A stretch of 64,000 nucleotides of DNA from HGM04593 sp045634305 (GCA_045634305.1 JAZQZZ010000048.1:62001-126000), one strand, 5' to 3'; positions 7,292 through 16,255 are shown, counted from the first letter of the stretch. The notes: generated by a model not told the origin, from the letters alone. Numbers and translations are program-made.

Positions 7292-8971
7292 ATGAAAAGA
7301 CATTTCCTGATATTCATGATGATGCTATGGGCAATTGGCTCTTACGCTGACAAACTGCCCAAAAGTGTTGAAAAAGCACGTCAATTTGTTGCAAGTGTTG
7401 TTACCTACCGCAATGGTGTGATGCTGCATAACGGTGTTGCTGTGTTTGCCGGAGAAAAGGGCGAATTCCTGTCGGCACGCTCGCTTTTTGTCGGTGCCGA
7501 CAGCGCTGTGGTAATAGACAATAAAGGTGTAGCGCGTCCGGTCAAGCATATTGTGGGTGTCAATGAGGTTTTTGATTGTGTGAAAGCGCGTGTGGCGGCA
7601 GACAAGAAGTTGAAGGCTATGCCTGTTTCTGTAGCTCCGGTAGTTGCCGGTGAGACTTTGTATCAGCTTGGCTATGGAATAGGCAAGGACGGCTTTGTCG
7701 AGCCGGCTGATGTCGATAGGGTTGACTCGGTCTACTCTTGTGCCTATTATACATTGGCGAAGCCTATGCAGCGGCGCTTGGCAGCTTTGCCTCTGGTCAA
7801 TGGAAATGGCGAATTTGTAGCCGTGATGCAGGAGACTGCGGCCGGTGACACGGTAAACAGCTACGCGATAAGTGCGTCGGTCTTGTCAATGCTGGATGTA
7901 TCTGTTCCACTCTATGGTCGCGGTTATTATCCTTCAATGGGTATACGCACAGCTTTGCCGGACAACAAGGAGGAGGCTCTTTCTTGTCTCTATATGCAGA
8001 CAATTGTCGGTGACAGCGCTTCGTATAAAAATGTGATAGATGATTTTATAACCCTTTATCCCGAGAGTCACGAGGGGTATATGTCGAAGGCCGAATATGA
8101 CGCTGTGCTGCTCCGCGATTTTAAGGCGGCAGAGCAATCGTGGAATATGGCTTTCAGGTTGGCCGAGAAACCTGCCGAAGTGCATTTTGGAAAGGCTAAG
8201 GCGATAAATACCATTCTTCTGGATGGTGATTCATTGTCGCATCCGATGCTTTCACTCAGGACCGTCCTTGATGAAATTGACATGGCTATTGCAGCCGAGC
8301 CGCAGTCGCTGTTCATAAATGGTAAAGCCGATATATTATTCTCGCATGGAGATTATGCCGCAGCGGCCGAGTGCTATGAGCAGCTTTCTTCAACTGATAT
8401 GCGTAGTGCCGATATATTTGCAAGAGCATCGCAGTGTTACAGGGCTGTGGAGAATTATGAAAAGTCGGTGGCAATGCTTGACAGTGCAGTAAATTGTTAC
8501 GATCCGGCACTTGTGAAGTCTTATGCTCCATATATCCTTACGCGTGCGCTTGTAAATGCGACGGCAAAGAAGTACCGTGATGCAGTCTTGGACTACAATA
8601 GATACGAGAATATCATGTCGGGCTCTTTGGGTGCAGAGTTCTACTATCTTCGTGAACAAGCCGAATTGGATGCCAAGATGTATCAACAGGCGTTGAATGA
8701 CATTGATACGGCAATATCACTCGATCCGGAGAATGTCGCTTATTATATTGAAAAAGGATTGTTGTGTTATCGTGTAAAGCTTATTGACGAGGGTCTGAGG
8801 ACTTTGGCAGAGGCTGTGACGATTGCACCGGCAGCCCCCGATGTGTTTTATCTTCAAGGCCGTCTGTATATACTTAAAGGGGATAAGGAACTGGCACGTC
8901 CATGTTTTGAAAAGGCGCTTGAACTTGGGCATCCCGATGCTGCGGCTGTGTTGGAACTTCTGGAAAACTGA
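7292..8971 (+). CDS. secreted TPR protein with a degenerate trypsin-like domain
   Basis: A 559-residue protein from ATG at 7292; the GTG just before it is unlikely. Residues 1-19 form a signal peptide ending GSYA. Residues about 25-215 resemble an HtrA/trypsin-like fold, but the catalytic sites look lost: where LTNYHVVEGA would stand there is LSARSLFVGA, and where GNSGGPL would stand there is LAALPLVNGNG. The His and Ser therefore appear replaced. Residues about 235-555 are TPR-like helical repeats, for example YLQGRLYILKGDKELARPCFEKALEL. It probably binds proteins in the periplasm. It starts 7 bases after rlmB and is followed by a Sel1-repeat gene. No precise function can be given. Confidence 0.8.
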   Translation: MKRHFLIFMMMLWAIGSYADKLPKSVEKARQFVASVVTYRNGVMLHNGVAVFAGEKGEFLSARSLFVGADSAVVIDNKGVARPVKHIVGVNEVFDCVKARVAADKKLKAMPVSVAPVVAGETLYQLGYGIGKDGFVEPADVDRVDSVYSCAYYTLAKPMQRRLAALPLVNGNGEFVAVMQETAAGDTVNSYAISASVLSMLDVSVPLYGRGYYPSMGIRTALPDNKEEALSCLYMQTIVGDSASYKNVIDDFITLYPESHEGYMSKAEYDAVLLRDFKAAEQSWNMAFRLAEKPAEVHFGKAKAINTILLDGDSLSHPMLSLRTVLDEIDMAIAAEPQSLFINGKADILFSHGDYAAAAECYEQLSSTDMRSADIFARASQCYRAVENYEKSVAMLDSAVNCYDPALVKSYAPYILTRALVNATAKKYRDAVLDYNRYENIMSGSLGAEFYYLREQAELDAKMYQQALNDIDTAISLDPENVAYYIEKGLLCYRVKLIDEGLRTLAEAVTIAPAAPDVFYLQGRLYILKGDKELARPCFEKALELGHPDAAAVLELLEN

Positions 8972-8976
8972 ACATC

Positions 8977-10617
8977 ATGAGCAGGTATCTAATCCGTTTC
9001 TTTGTGTTGGCTGTCGCTCTTATTGTTGCAGCTGTGGATGCTGTGGCGTTGGAAATTGTCGATACAGTGCGTAGCGCGGGGTATCTGAAAGGACTTGAAG
9101 CATATAAGGCCGGTGACTATGACGGTGCTGTCAAATTGTGGAAGAGTGAGGCTAAGCGAGGTAATGCTTGGGCGCAATGCAATTTGGGTGCCTGTTACAT
9201 GTCGGGCAAGGGTGTTGAGCCCGATTATGGCAAGGCTTTTTCCTGGTTCAGGAAGTCGGCAGAGCAAGGTAACGATGTGGCACAGTGTAACCTTGGTAAC
9301 TGTTTTCATAAAGGAAATGGTACGCGTCACGATTTTGAAGAGGCTGTCAACTGGTATATTCTGTCGGCAGAACAAGGAAATGCTATGGCAATGACCAATC
9401 TTGGTGTCTGCTATAAATTGGGAGAGGGTGTTGATGCTGACAGTGTAAAGGCTTTTGACTTTCTTTACCGTGCAGCCGTAAAAGGTTATCCTGTTGCGTG
9501 GAACGAGGTCGGCGACTGTTTTTTCTATGGTGTGGGTGTGGTGCAAAGTTCTGACGAAGCGTTTTATTGGTATAACAAAGCTGCAGAACAGGGGCTTGAT
9601 GTTGCGCAATATAATCTTGCAATGTGCTATGCTTATGGAGACGGGGTGCTTAAGGATGACGATAAGGCTTTCAGCTGGTTCTCGAAGTCGGCAAATCAAG
9701 GGCATTGTGAGGCACAGTATTATCTTGCACGGAGTTATTATGATGGTGCCGGGGTTGCAAGAGATTCCGTTATGGCTGCAAAATGGTTCAAGAAGGCTGC
9801 GCTTCAGGGGTATGTCGATGCGCAATATTTTCTTGCGTGTTGCTATTATTCGGGAGACGGAGTCGTTGAAGATCATGTTGTGGCCGCTCAATGGTTCGCT
9901 AAGGCTGCAAAGAAGGGTGATGCCCGGGCCATGTGTCAGTTAGCCGGCTGTTACTATTGGGGCGATGGTGTTTCATATGATTATTACAAAGCGATAGAAC
10001 TTTATAAGAAGGCTGCAGAACTTGATAATGCCGAGGCCATCTATTGTCTGGCTGAGTATCAGATATCTGATGAAGAGGGTGAGGCGGATTTTAAGACAGC
10101 CTTTGCAAGATATGAAAAAGCTGCCGAATTAGGTTTTGTACCGGCATACAACAAGGTCGGAAATTTCCATTATCTTGGATTGGTAGACAGTGTCAATTAT
10201 AAGGTTGCAGCAAAGTGGTATAGAATGGGTGCAGAGGCCGGTGATGTAGATGCCCAGTACAATCTGGCACAATGCTATTATATGGGACATGGCGTAAAGC
10301 AGAATTACAATGTTGCGCTCAAGTGGGGTATAAAGGCTGCCGGGCAGGGTAGTGTCAATGCCCAATATCTGCTTGGTTCAATGTATTATCAGGGTATGGG
10401 AGTGCTGCAGGATTATGAAAAGGCTGTACAGTTCTACGAGAAGGCTGTTGAGATGGAGCACGCCGCAGCCCAATACGACCTTGGAGTATGTTATTATTAT
10501 GGTCATGGTGTTGCAAAGAACAGGGACAATGCCATCAAGTTGTGGAAACTCTCTGCCGAACAAGGTTTTGAGGATGCCATTGAGGCATTGAAGGACTTGA
10601 AGGACTTGAAGAAGTAG
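8977..10617 (+). CDS. secreted Sel1-repeat protein
   Basis: A 546-residue protein with an N-terminal signal peptide (RFFVLAVALIVAAVDAVA). About 13-14 Sel1-like repeats of about 36 residues follow. Each has the pattern G-x-x-x-A-Q-x-x-L-G/A-x-C-Y-x-x-G-x-G-V, then A-x-x-W-F-x-K-A-A-E-Q-G; the first begins at GNAWAQCNLGACYMSGKGV. Repeats 9 and 10 are the most divergent. Sel1 repeats form alpha solenoids that scaffold protein complexes. The gene ends with a short duplication encoding LKDLKDLKK. It follows the TPR protein by 5 bases and converges on tilS with a 2-base gap and no terminator. The partner is unknown. Confidence 0.88.
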   Translation: MSRYLIRFFVLAVALIVAAVDAVALEIVDTVRSAGYLKGLEAYKAGDYDGAVKLWKSEAKRGNAWAQCNLGACYMSGKGVEPDYGKAFSWFRKSAEQGNDVAQCNLGNCFHKGNGTRHDFEEAVNWYILSAEQGNAMAMTNLGVCYKLGEGVDADSVKAFDFLYRAAVKGYPVAWNEVGDCFFYGVGVVQSSDEAFYWYNKAAEQGLDVAQYNLAMCYAYGDGVLKDDDKAFSWFSKSANQGHCEAQYYLARSYYDGAGVARDSVMAAKWFKKAALQGYVDAQYFLACCYYSGDGVVEDHVVAAQWFAKAAKKGDARAMCQLAGCYYWGDGVSYDYYKAIELYKKAAELDNAEAIYCLAEYQISDEEGEADFKTAFARYEKAAELGFVPAYNKVGNFHYLGLVDSVNYKVAAKWYRMGAEAGDVDAQYNLAQCYYMGHGVKQNYNVALKWGIKAAGQGSVNAQYLLGSMYYQGMGVLQDYEKAVQFYEKAVEMEHAAAQYDLGVCYYYGHGVAKNRDNAIKLWKLSAEQGFEDAIEALKDLKDLKK

Positions 10618-10619
10618 CA

Positions 10620-11933
10620 CTATGGCTCCTTCCACTCAAGAGTGATGATTCCTATTGTTTTTTCGTCTATGCAACAATGTGCGGCAGGGCGTTCATTTAC
10701 AACCCATAATATCTCTCCCTTTGAATCGGTAACTACCAACTGTGTCTCTTTTTCAACCAGGCTTTTCTTGCGGTCGGTCATGTAGTCGCTGACAAGTTTC
10801 GTGCCGCGCATGCCAAAGGGGGCAAAACGGTCGCCACAGCGTGTGTTTCTTATTGTCAGCGGCATGTGCAGCTTGTCGACATCCAAACATGCGATGTTGC
10901 GTTCTCTTGGAATCTCTCCATTGAACGTAGTGCGTTTGACGGTCAATATGCCTTGTGGCGTTTCAACGCATCCTTCTGCAGGCAATAGTATCTCCAGTCT
11001 TTCGGGACTCTTGTTTTTGGCGATTATAAGTCTCTTTCGGTCCTTGATGACATTCCACTCTGCGGCATGGAACTGCTTGCCGCCTTCATTGTCTATTGAA
11101 TGCAATATATCATCGATCTGTGCACTGTTGAAACCGTATGGCGACAGTATCTCGTGCAGTAGAGTTGCCGGCGCAATCTCTTTTACAAGGGCTTCGATGT
11201 TTATTTCATTTCCATGCTTAACACGTTCTATGGCCTCCTCAATGGCATGGCTGTATATCTTTTCGGCATCGCTTATGCGCCGTGCCGTAGTTGCAATTGT
11301 TGTAAGGATTGAGGGATTTATCTCGGCAAGTTTTGGTATAATCTCAAGCCTTATCTTGTTGCGTGTGTAGTCACAGGTGAGGTTGGTGCTGTCGGTGACA
11401 TAGCTCTCGCAGCGCCATTTCAAGTAGTCAAGAATCTCGTCGCGCCCGACACATAGCAACGGACGTATGATATGTCCGTTCTTGGGCTGTATACCCTTAA
11501 GGCCTTTTATGCCTGTGCCACGTATTAGGTTCAACAGTAGTGTCTCGGCCGAATCGTCGCGGTGGTGTGCCACGGCAGTGCATCGTGCGCCAATAGCTGC
11601 TCTGTGCTCTTCGAAAGCTGCATAACGTTGCTCGCGCGCGGCCATCTCAATGGAGATGCCTTGCTTTGCTGCATAGTTCTTGGTATCGAAGTGTACGATA
11701 TGCAGTGGAATCCCTAATCTTTTGCACAAATCCTTAGTAAATTGCTCATCGCGGTTGCTCTCTTCGTTGCGAAGATGGAAGTTGCAGTGTATGGCCTCGC
11801 ATTCGTATCCCAATTTCTGAAGTGCTACAAGGAGAGCGACGGAGTCGGCCCCACCGCTGATTGCTACGAGTACCTTGTCGCCTTGTTTCAGCAAACAGTG
11901 TTCGTCTATGAATCTTTCAACCTTGTATATCAT
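10620..11933 (-). CDS. tilS: tRNA(Ile)-lysidine synthase TilS
   Basis: A 437-residue enzyme that adds lysine to C34 of the CAU-anticodon isoleucine tRNA, so that it reads AUA. The ATP pyrophosphatase P-loop SGGADS is at residues 26-31, followed by VALLVALQKLG. HHRDDSAETLLLNLIRGTGIKGL is the conserved second motif of the family, and C-terminal substrate-binding domains follow, including RCGDRFAPFGMRGTK. It is transcribed alone, toward the Sel1 gene. TATCTTCG on the minus strand at 11956-11949 is a possible -7 box. Confidence 0.96.
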   Translation of the reverse strand: MIYKVERFIDEHCLLKQGDKVLVAISGGADSVALLVALQKLGYECEAIHCNFHLRNEESNRDEQFTKDLCKRLGIPLHIVHFDTKNYAAKQGISIEMAAREQRYAAFEEHRAAIGARCTAVAHHRDDSAETLLLNLIRGTGIKGLKGIQPKNGHIIRPLLCVGRDEILDYLKWRCESYVTDSTNLTCDYTRNKIRLEIIPKLAEINPSILTTIATTARRISDAEKIYSHAIEEAIERVKHGNEINIEALVKEIAPATLLHEILSPYGFNSAQIDDILHSIDNEGGKQFHAAEWNVIKDRKRLIIAKNKSPERLEILLPAEGCVETPQGILTVKRTTFNGEIPRERNIACLDVDKLHMPLTIRNTRCGDRFAPFGMRGTKLVSDYMTDRKKSLVEKETQLVVTDSKGEILWVVNERPAAHCCIDEKTIGIITLEWKEP

Positions 11934-12039
11934 TCTGCTATTTTGGTGCGAAGATAGAATATAAAACTTTAAATCTTTGTCAATAAATCAAAATAATTGC
12001 CTAAAAATGGCATATTGCTACAAAAAATGGGCTTCTTTG

Positions 12040-12070
12040 TTTGTTCTTCACAAAAAATGTCTTACCTTTG
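12040..12070 (+). promoter_or_regulatory. promoter of tRNA-Cys
   Basis: TTTG at 12040-12043 and TACCTTTG at 12063-12070 are spaced by 19 bases, an ideal Bacteroidota promoter. The tRNA begins 35 bases after the -7 box. Confidence 0.75.
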
Positions 12071-12105
12071 TCATCGCTTTAAGCAACATGGTTGCAAAGC
12101 CAATC

Positions 12106-12177
12106 GGTACCTTGGATGAGTGGCTTAGTCAGTGGTCTGCAAAACCATGTACGGCGGTTCGAATCCGCCAGGTACCT
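12106..12177 (+). tRNA. tRNA-Cys (GCA)
   Basis: A 72-base cloverleaf. The acceptor stem pairs GGTACCT with AGGTACC, the anticodon stem is 12132-12136 with 12144-12148, and the anticodon is GCA at 12139-12141. The T arm contains GGTTCGAATCC. The discriminator base is U, as expected for tRNA-Cys. The CCA end is not encoded (CGA follows). Confidence 0.96.
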
Positions 12178-12179
12178 CG

Positions 12180-12208
12180 AAGAGCCCTAAACAGGGCTCT
12201 TTTTTTGT
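12180..12208 (+). terminator. terminator after tRNA-Cys
   Basis: AGAGCCCT, a 4-base loop and AGGGCTCT form an 8-bp stem followed by a T run. It ends the tRNA transcript about 20 bases before the nitroreductase start. Some read-through into that gene is possible. Confidence 0.88.
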
Positions 12209-12227
12209 TGTTATAATCAATTAAGAA

Positions 12228-12863
12228 ATGGCTGATAACTTTTTGGAAAAGCGAATGGAGAAGTATCGTTCGCACTCTACAGCTTCATCAAGTGTAAAAA
12301 AGGATGGACTTGCGTCACTTCTTCTCAAAAATCGCAGTACAAGGGGATATGATGCATCATACATGGTGCGTGCCGACCAGTTGCGCCGCATAGTGGCCGT
12401 GAACAGCAAGGTGGCTTCAGCACGTAACCGTCAGCCACTGCGTTTCAGGCTTGTAACCTCTGATGAGGCCTGTAAGGTACTTCCATTTGTAAGGATGGGT
12501 GCGGGTTTGAAAGAACAGCATCTGCCGCTTGAGGGGACAGAACCGAATGCCTTTATTGTGGTATGTTCTGCTATTGAGCCGCGTAATAGTACATATGTCG
12601 ACTTGGGTATTTCGGCGCAGAGCATGTTGCTGCAGGCTGTAGAGATTGGGCTGAACGGTCTTTGCATAATGGATTTCGATGCGGCAGAGCTTGTAGACTC
12701 TTTGCGGTTGCCATATAAGCCTCTGCTTGTAATTGCTGTCGGAAAGAGTGGAGAGAAGGTTAAGCTTGTGGAAATAAATGAGGAGGATGACCATGCTTAT
12801 TACCGCAAGGAGGGCGTGCATTATGTTCCTAAGGTTGTAGTAGAAGACCTTATAATAGAATGA
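12228..12863 (+). CDS. nitroreductase family protein
   Basis: A 211-residue flavoprotein of the NADH oxidase/nitroreductase fold. RSTRGYD corresponds to the usual R-x-S-x-R-x-F/Y start of the domain. SARNRQPLRFRLV is the S-x-x-N-x-Q-P FMN-binding segment. LGISAQSMLLQAVEIGLNGLCI is the conserved central helix. Substrate cannot be inferred. The only transcription signals seen upstream are those of tRNA-Cys and its terminator. The next gene starts 6 bases downstream and is frameshifted. Confidence 0.88.
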   Translation: MADNFLEKRMEKYRSHSTASSSVKKDGLASLLLKNRSTRGYDASYMVRADQLRRIVAVNSKVASARNRQPLRFRLVTSDEACKVLPFVRMGAGLKEQHLPLEGTEPNAFIVVCSAIEPRNSTYVDLGISAQSMLLQAVEIGLNGLCIMDFDAAELVDSLRLPYKPLLVIAVGKSGEKVKLVEINEEDDHAYYRKEGVHYVPKVVVEDLIIE

Positions 12864-12868
12864 TTGCC

Positions 12869-13973
12869 ATGAAAGAGAGGCATGGACGTCTGTTTTCACT
12901 CGATGTGCTACGCGGTTTAGATATGTCGTTTATTATGGGTGGCGAAGTTGTGCTCATTTTGTCTTTCATCGCTTTTCCCGGGTCTGAAATTTATAAGTGA
13001 GCAAATGGGGCACTCGCAATGGGATGGTTTCACTTTCTACGACCTGATATTCCCTCTGTTCCTGTTTCTTGCCGGTGTTTCATTCCCATTTTCAATGTCA
13101 AAGCAGCTGTCTGTTGGGAAATCCAAGACAAGTATCTCCTTTAAAGTGCTTAAGCGTGGCCTGGTTCTTGTTCTGTTAGGAATGGTGTATAATGGCTTGC
13201 TGCAATTCGACTTTGAGACATTGCGCTATGCCAGTGTGCTTGGACGCATAGGCCTGGCATGGATGTTTGCCTCATTGTTGTATATACACCTTAGACACAA
13301 GTGGTTGGTGCTGCTTTCGGCTGCAATTCTGCTTGGATACTGGACATTGCTTGCGCTTGTAGTCGCACCCGATGCTCCCGAGGGTGCTTCCTCTTTCTCC
13401 ATTGATGGCTGTATTGTCGGTTATGTAGACCGCTTGCTGTTGCCGAGAGCATTGCATAACGGAATACATGACCCCGAGGGGCTGCTATCTACTTTGCCGG
13501 CAATTGTGACAGCTTTATTGGGTATCTTTACAGGCGAATTTGTACGCTCAACGAGAGTTGTAAACGAATATAGGAAGGTTTTGGTGATGTTTGGTGCAGC
13601 AATGTTGTTGCTTGCTTTAGGTTATCTGTGGGATACTGTTTTCCCTATAAACAAGAATCTATGGAGCAGTTCGTTCGTGTGTTGTGCCGGTGGCTGGTCG
13701 TTGTTGCTTTTTGCGCTTTTCTATCTTGTTGTGGATGTCATTGGATGGAGTAAGTGGGCTTTCCCTCTCCGTGTAATAGGAATGAACTCTATAACGATAT
13801 ATCTTGCACAGCAGTTTATCGATTTTTCCAAACCTGTCAATGCGTTGTTTGGCGGTGTACTTGAATCATTGCCCGCAGATTATTATGCACTCGGTTGGTG
13901 GTGCTGTTACATGCTTGTATGTTGGGGGCTACTTTATTTCCTTTATAAGAAGAAGGTGTTCTTGAAAGTCTGA
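12869..13973 (+). pseudogene. DUF5009/HGSNAT-like membrane acyltransferase, frameshifted near its start
   Basis: From ATG 12869 the frame reads MKERHGRLFSLDVLRGLDMS, then IMGGEVVLILSFIAF, the expected start of this family with its LDVLRG-D motif. It hits TGA at 12998-13000. The rest of the family profile continues in another frame from about 12980: SEQMGHSQWDGFTFYDLIFP, then many membrane helices and the motifs GLLSTLPAI, FPINKNLW and IGMNSITIYL, up to 13973. Reading must skip one base (or go back two) between about 12950 and 13000. The downstream frame has ATG at 12939, but translation from it lacks the conserved LDVLRG segment. It may be a real mutation, phase variation or a sequencing error. 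Intact relatives resemble heparan-alpha-glucosaminide acetyltransferase. Confidence 0.82.
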
Positions 13974-14018
13974 TTACTGCTCCTATCCCATATATGCTTT
14001 TCAGTGTAAGAGAAGTAT

Positions 14019-14060
14019 AACACAACAAAAACGAGCCTTTTGGCTCGTTTTTGTTGTGTT
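14019..14060. terminator. bidirectional terminator overlapping the gyrB stop codon
   Basis: A perfect 19-bp stem (14019-14037 with 14042-14060) encloses a TTTT loop. A-rich and T-rich arms make it work in both directions. It separates the convergent membrane acyltransferase and gyrB, and overlaps the gyrB stop codon (14059-14061) by two bases. Confidence 0.92.
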
Positions 14061-16020
14061 ATGCATCGATGTTTGCGTATGTTGCATTGCTTTCGATAAA
14101 CTCTCTACGTGGGCCTACATCGTCGCCCATAAGCATTGAGAATATGTAGTCGGCCTCCTGTGCGTCGCGGATGGTAACCTGTTTGAGGGTGCGTGTCTCA
14201 GGGTTCATTGTCGTATCCCAAAGCTGTTCGGGATTCATCTCGCCAAGACCCTTGTAACGCTGGATATTGATCTCCTTTTCATTACCTCCTGCGTACTCCT
14301 GAATGAATGCCTCTTTTTCCCTGTCGTCGTAGCAATATTTCTTAACCTTGCCCTTTGAACAGAGGTAGAGCGGTGGCATAGCCTTGTAAAGGTAGCCGGC
14401 TTCAATGAGTTCGGGCATATATCGGTAGAAGAGTGTCATGATGAGTGTGCCGATGTGCGCACCATCGACATCGGCATCGGCCATCATAATAATCTTGTGG
14501 TAGCGGAGCTTCTCTATATTTGCCTTTTTGCTATCTTCGGGGTCGAGACCGAAACGTACACCGATGGCCTGAATGATGTTGTTTACCTCATCACTCTCAA
14601 AAGCCTTGTGCCACATAACCTTTTCTACGTTCAGAATCTTACCACGCAATGGAAGGATTGCCTGGAATTTGTTTTTACGACCCTGTTTTGCAGAACCTCC
14701 CGCAGAATCTCCCTCGACGAGGAACAACTCGCAGTTTTCGGGGTTCTTGTCCGAACAGTCGGCAAGTTTGCCGGGCAAGCCGCAACCGCCCATTGGGCTC
14801 TTGCGTTGTACGCTTTCACGTGCCTTGCGTGCAGCAATACGTGCTGTAGCTGCAAGAATCACTTTGTCTACAACCATCTTGGCCTCTTTGGGGTGCTCCT
14901 CGAGATAGTATGCCAAAGCCTCGCCTACTGCCTGATCTACAGCGCCTGTAACCTCGCTGTTGCCCAGCTTGGTTTTTGTCTGACCTTCGAATTGTGGCTC
15001 TGCAACCTTTACGGAAACAATGGCTGTCAAACCCTCGCGGAAGTCCTCGCCCGAAATTTCGACTTTTGCCTTCTCAAGCGCCTTGGTGTCGTCGGCATAT
15101 TTCTTGAGTGTACGTGTTAGCGCTCTGCGGAAACCTGCAAGGTGCGTACCGCCTTCGTATGTGTTGATGTTGTTTACATATGTGTGTACGTTCTCGCTGT
15201 AGCCTGTGTTGTACAGGATTGCAACCTCAATGGGAATATTGTTCTTCTCGGTATTGAGGTAGATTACGTCGCTGATGAGCGGTACGCGTGATGCGTCAAT
15301 GTGACGAACAAATTCTCTCAAACCTTCGGTTGAGTGGAATGTCTCGCTCTTGTGGTTGCCCTCCTCGTCGGCCTCACGTGCATCGGTCAATGTGATTGTG
15401 ATACCTGCGTTCAGGTAGGCAAGTTCGCGCAGACGTGTTGCCAATATCTGATATTGGTACTCTGTAACAGTGAATATTGAACCGTCGGGCTGGAAAGTCT
15501 GCTTTGTTCCTCTGATGTCGGTGTCGCCAATGCAGTGTACTGCGTCGAGTGGCTTACCGCAAGAGTAGTTCTGTTCATAGTGCTTGCCGTCACGGAAGAC
15601 CTCTGTTTTCATGTGTGTAGACAAGGCGTTTACGCATGATACACCTACGCCGTGCAGACCGCCTGATACTTTATATGAGTCCTTGTTGAACTTACCGCCT
15701 GCGTGAAGTACTGTCATGACAACCTCAAGGGCTGAACGGTTCTCCTTCTCATGCCAATCCACGGGGATACCACGACCGTTGTCCTGGACTGTTATTGAGT
15801 TGCCCGGGTTGATTGTTACGTTTATGTGGGTACAGAAGCCGGCCATAGCCTCGTCGATAGAGTTGTCGACCACCTCATATACCAGGTGGTGGAGTCCCTT
15901 TTCGCTGATGTCACCAATGTACATCGCCGGACGTTTGCGGACTGCTTCAAGGCCTTCAAGCACCTGAATGCTGTCGGCTGAATAGCTGGCTGCTGTGTTT
16001 TTGTTGATTTCTTCGCTCAT
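14059..16020 (-). CDS. gyrB: DNA gyrase subunit B
   Basis: A 653-residue ATPase subunit of DNA gyrase, which introduces negative supercoils. The N-terminal GHKL ATPase domain has YIGDISEKGLHHLVYEVVDN and the glycine loop GVGVSCVNAL. The TOPRIM domain, from about residue 430, has VEGDSAGGSAKQGR, PLRGKILNVE and the DADVDGAHI metal site. The C-terminus carries QRYKGLGEMNPEQLW. No large C-terminal insertion of the proteobacterial type is present. It has its own promoter at 16077-16047 and a terminator at its stop codon. Confidence 0.97.
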   Translation of the reverse strand: MSEEINKNTAASYSADSIQVLEGLEAVRKRPAMYIGDISEKGLHHLVYEVVDNSIDEAMAGFCTHINVTINPGNSITVQDNGRGIPVDWHEKENRSALEVVMTVLHAGGKFNKDSYKVSGGLHGVGVSCVNALSTHMKTEVFRDGKHYEQNYSCGKPLDAVHCIGDTDIRGTKQTFQPDGSIFTVTEYQYQILATRLRELAYLNAGITITLTDAREADEEGNHKSETFHSTEGLREFVRHIDASRVPLISDVIYLNTEKNNIPIEVAILYNTGYSENVHTYVNNINTYEGGTHLAGFRRALTRTLKKYADDTKALEKAKVEISGEDFREGLTAIVSVKVAEPQFEGQTKTKLGNSEVTGAVDQAVGEALAYYLEEHPKEAKMVVDKVILAATARIAARKARESVQRKSPMGGCGLPGKLADCSDKNPENCELFLVEGDSAGGSAKQGRKNKFQAILPLRGKILNVEKVMWHKAFESDEVNNIIQAIGVRFGLDPEDSKKANIEKLRYHKIIMMADADVDGAHIGTLIMTLFYRYMPELIEAGYLYKAMPPLYLCSKGKVKKYCYDDREKEAFIQEYAGGNEKEINIQRYKGLGEMNPEQLWDTTMNPETRTLKQVTIRDAQEADYIFSMLMGDDVGPRREFIESNATYANIDA

Positions 16021-16046
16021 AATATTTTATTACCGATATAACTGAA

Positions 16047-16077
16047 CAAAGTTAGCAAAAAAAGCGCTATTTGGCAA
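16047..16077 (-). promoter_or_regulatory. gyrB promoter
   Basis: On the minus strand TTG (16077-16075) and TAACTTTG (16054-16047) are spaced by 20 bases. The start codon is about 27 bases downstream. The inverted repeat at 16054-16089 covers the -33 box and touches the -7 box. Confidence 0.75.
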
Positions 16078-16089
16078 GCGCTTTTTGCT
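16054..16089 (-). terminator. terminator-like hairpin overlapping the gyrB promoter
   Basis: The arms AGCAAAAAAAGCGCT (16054-16068) and AGCGCTTTTTGCT (16077-16089) form a 13-bp stem with a 2-base bulge. On the minus strand the GCGC stem is followed by seven T, like an intrinsic terminator for read-through from rpsT. It could also be an operator. Confidence 0.6.
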
Positions 16090-16199
16090 AAATATTTTGT
16101 TCTTTATCTCTTGTTTTTGAAGGCTCTCCCTTACTTCGTGTCGGGTGGTGTATGTGACGGCTTTTCTTTGGGCAGCAGTGTGCTCAATAAAGCGCAAAG

Positions 16200-16232
16200 G
16201 CGAAAAGGCTGGATAAAATCCAGCCTTTTCGC
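16200..16232 (-). terminator. rpsT terminator
   Basis: A perfect 15-bp stem (16200-16214 with 16218-16232) with a 3-base loop. On the minus strand the inner stem GGCTGGAT/ATCCAGCC is followed by TTTT. It lies 23 bases after the rpsT stop. Confidence 0.8.
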
Positions 16233-16255
16233 AGGTAAATATATTTGTTAAAAAA

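Noticed and set aside
8989..9891. 300-codon minus-strand frame opposite the Sel1 gene
   Set aside because: Its repetitive sequence mirrors the Sel1 repeats, and there is no start context or homology.
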